A stretch of DNA of 34,754 bases, from assembly GCA_023428295.1 (NCBI GenBank), contig JAEYYV010000252.1:1-34754 (forward strand). Reading direction: 5' to 3'. Of this stretch, positions 33,103 to 34,754 are shown piece by piece. How positions within the stretch are numbered: the stretch's first letter is position 1; each line of letters opens with the position of its first letter. The notes beneath the pieces were generated by a model that saw only the letters and a list, made by a program, of their open reading frames with translations, had not been told where the DNA came from and did no database searches. The translations under genes and the position numbers were made by a program. The stretch is from Pseudomonadota bacterium (GTDB taxonomy: Bacteria; Myxococcota_A; Polyangia; Haliangiales; Haliangiaceae).

Positions 33103-34565
33103 TGCGCGCCGCGCTCTTCGCTACGATTCTGTCGCTGTCGGTTTCGGTCGCGCACGCGCAACCAGCGGATCCGTTCGCGTCGTCGCCGATCAAGGACTGG
33201 ACGAAGCCGCCGGCTCCGACCAAGGAGCCCACGTTCAAGCCGCCGGTGGCGAAGCGACTGAAGCTGAAGAACGGCATGGCGCTGCTCGTCGTCGAGAATC
33301 ACAAGCTGCCGATCCTCTCGATGGTGCTCGTCGTTCCGGGGGCGGGCTCGGCCCAGGATCCCAAAGGCAAGTTCGGCCTCGCGTCGTTCACGGCGGACCT
33401 CCTCGACGAAGGCGCGGGCGGACTCTCGCCGATCGCGATCGCCGAGGAGTCCGATCGGCTCGGCGCGGGCATCGGCATCGGCATCGATACGGATGCCGCG
33501 TACGTGTCGGTGTCGACGCTATCGAAGACGCTCGACGAGACCCTCGGCCTCGTCACCAAGGTCATCACGCAGCCCGCGTTCGAGGACAAAGAGGTCGAGC
33601 GCGTCAAAGGCGATCGGCTCACCGCCCTCGAGCTGCGTCGCGATCGCCCGCGCGAAGTGGCGATCAACGTGTTGAACGCGGCGCTGTTCGGCGCCGACTC
33701 GCCGTACGGCCACGCGACGAGCGGTGCGCGCGAGACGTTCAAGGACGTCACGGGGGCCGACGCGAAGGCGTTCTACGCGGAGCACTGGAACCCGTCGACG
33801 ATGACGCTCGTCGTGGCGGGCGATGTCGATCCGGCGGCGCTCAAGGCCAAGCTCGATGCAGGCCTCGGCGCGTGGACGGTGAAGACGGCAAAGAAGATCG
33901 CGAAGCCGAGCTCGCCCGCGCAGAAGATCGCGAGCCGCTTGCTGGTCGTCGATCGCAAGGACGCAGCGCAGACAGACACGCGCATCGGCCTCGTCGGTCT
34001 CGATCGCAAGGACAAGCGCTACGCGCAGTTCGAGGTGTTCCGCACCGCGCTCGGTGACGGCTTCACGTCGCGCCTCACGCAGACGCTGCGCGAGAAGATG
34101 GGCATCGTTTACAACGCGGGCGCCGTCGCGGATTGGCGCGTCGCTCCGGGGCCGTTCTTTATCTCTACGGCGATCCAGACGCCGTCGACGGGGCAGGGCG
34201 TGGGCAAGGTGCTCGAGATCCTCGACGATCTGGCCAAGAACGGACTGCCCAAAGAAGAGCTCGAGAAGGCGAAGCAGAACATCATCCGCGCGTTGCCGTC
34301 CACGTTCGGTACGAACGCGGGTGTCGCCAGTGCCTACGCGGAGCTCGCCCTGCACGGGCTGCCCGACAACTGGTACGCGACCTACGCGGCGAGTGTTCGT
34401 ACGGTCACCTCGGCTCAGGTAAAGACGATCGCGAAGGCGACGCTTCCGTCGAACAAGGTCGTGATCAGCGTCGTCGGTGACTACGCGAAGATCAAGCCGG
34501 ACCTCGACAAGCTCTCGCTCGGCGAGCCCGCGATGCACGATCCGTACGGCTTGCCCGTGAAGTGA
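33102..34565 (+). CDS. M16 family protein, non-catalytic partner
   Basis: The 487-residue protein has a signal peptide (ATILSLSVSVAHAQ) and a Pro/Lys-rich linker, then an M16 fold. Where the zinc motif should be, the sequence reads GLASFTADLLDEGAGG with no HxxEH, so it is not an active peptidase. The substrate-binding Arg/Tyr pair typical of partner subunits is present (SRLTQTLREKMGIVYNAGA). Heterodimeric M16B enzymes usually pair one zinc subunit with one such R/Y subunit, which fits this operon. The start at 33102 is fixed by the AAGGAG site and the overlap with the previous stop. Confidence 0.88.
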   Translation: MRAALFATILSLSVSVAHAQPADPFASSPIKDWTKPPAPTKEPTFKPPVAKRLKLKNGMALLVVENHKLPILSMVLVVPGAGSAQDPKGKFGLASFTADLLDEGAGGLSPIAIAEESDRLGAGIGIGIDTDAAYVSVSTLSKTLDETLGLVTKVITQPAFEDKEVERVKGDRLTALELRRDRPREVAINVLNAALFGADSPYGHATSGARETFKDVTGADAKAFYAEHWNPSTMTLVVAGDVDPAALKAKLDAGLGAWTVKTAKKIAKPSSPAQKIASRLLVVDRKDAAQTDTRIGLVGLDRKDKRYAQFEVFRTALGDGFTSRLTQTLREKMGIVYNAGAVADWRVAPGPFFISTAIQTPSTGQGVGKVLEILDDLAKNGLPKEELEKAKQNIIRALPSTFGTNAGVASAYAELALHGLPDNWYATYAASVRTVTSAQVKTIAKATLPSNKVVISVVGDYAKIKPDLDKLSLGEPAMHDPYGLPVK

Positions 34566-34574
34566 CAAAAACTT

Positions 34575-34590
34575 GCGCCGGTATCGGCGC
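34575..34590 (-). terminator. hairpin GCGCCG-GTAT-CGGCGC with T-tract on minus strand
   Basis: A perfect 6-bp GC stem with a 4-nt loop lies 9 bp after the M16 stop. On the minus strand it is followed by AAGTTTTTG, which fits an intrinsic terminator for transcription entering from the right. On the plus strand there is no T-tract. Confidence 0.35.
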
Positions 34591-34607
34591 GGCCGTGTGA
34601 TGGGAGC

Positions 34608-34754
34608 ATGTCCGAGCGGCGGCGTTTCGAGCGGCTTCCGATCCAAGTCCCGTTGAACGTGTCGACCCACGTGCGGCGCGATCGCGTGGGCATGATTCGC
34701 GACCTCTCGGTGAGCGGCGTGGTGGTTACCAGCCGCTCGCAGTTAGCGCGCGGG
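34608..34754 (+). CDS. PilZ-domain protein, truncated at window end
   Basis: Only the first 49 codons are in the window. They show the c-di-GMP-binding PilZ signature: RRRFERLP (R5-x3-R9) and DLSVSG (D/NxSxxG), followed by VVVTSRS. It is probably a c-di-GMP receptor in the cytoplasm. TGTGAT lies 6 nt before the ATG, a weak leaderless-type box, with TTGCGC 17 bp further upstream. The rest of the gene continues beyond 34754. Confidence 0.75.
   Translation, partial: MSERRRFERLPIQVPLNVSTHVRRDRVGMIRDLSVSGVVVTSRSQLARG

Noticed and set aside
34573..34601. TTGCGC-N17-TGTGAT as a full sigma-70 promoter for the PilZ gene
   Set aside because: The -10 lacks the conserved A at position 2 and overlaps a hairpin. 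I mention it under the PilZ gene but do not list it as a separate promoter.

Overview
This is a dense, GC-rich chromosomal segment whose content points to a member of the Myxococcota (delta-proteobacterial lineage, predatory or soil type). The best evidence is two proteins ending in a MYXO-CTERM type sorting signal (ends 3418 and 28539), MopE-type CDGxDNDC repeats, and many secreted lipoproteins of unknown function. I identify 33 protein genes, one cut by the right edge and one 59-codon gene that is easily missed. I see no rRNA, tRNA, CRISPR array, insertion sequence or phage gene. No intergenic gap exceeds 300 bp; the largest is 2024-2305.

Layout. 50-4594: a surface lipase-like lipoprotein (-), a von Willebrand A/MopE/MYXO-CTERM protein (+) and a secreted conserved protein (+). 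4631-9100: PPi-type phosphofructokinase (+), a Gly-Tyr tetrad-repeat lipoprotein (-), DUF2277 (+), a PRXL2-like thioredoxin-fold protein (-) and a lipoprotein (-). 9245-12650: a tRNA-guanine transglycosylase fused to an MnmC2-like methyltransferase (-), back to back with an Lnb-like membrane protein (+). 12647-18628: a second lipase-like lipoprotein (-), a membrane-anchored protein (-), hemerythrin-like protein, methyltransferase and MFS transporter (all +). 18861-22793: an operon of two beta-propeller lipoproteins and an outer-membrane barrel. 22827-25645: DUF4177, an EAL phosphodiesterase (-), a cysteine-synthase-family enzyme coupled to a Gre-like factor, and a small helical protein. 25629-29631: a methyltransferase coupled to a DTW-domain tRNA enzyme (-), a MYXO-CTERM protein (+), and a minus-strand operon of a small membrane protein, truncated hemoglobin and DUF924. 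29793-34754: FecR-domain lipoprotein, an M16 protease pair and the start of a PilZ protein (+).

Three window-wide patterns stand out. First, many first genes of transcription units carry a TANNNT-like hexamer only 6-9 nt before the start codon, with no Shine-Dalgarno sequence. This is the arrangement expected for leaderless mRNAs. Several genes inside operons, and two leading genes, do have clear Shine-Dalgarno sequences. Second, two divergent gene pairs have start codons only 19-20 bp apart with overlapping -10 boxes. Third, all six convergent gene pairs end on top of each other or within 6 bp, sometimes sharing a palindromic stop (TTAA, TTAA, TGATCA), so there is no room for terminators between them.

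The genes do not form one pathway. Recurrent themes are the cell envelope (lipoproteins, barrel, lipases, Lnb-like enzyme, M16 proteases), tRNA modification (TGT-MnmC2 fusion, DTW enzyme) and c-di-GMP signalling (EAL, PilZ). All family assignments come from reading motifs by eye; no search was run.
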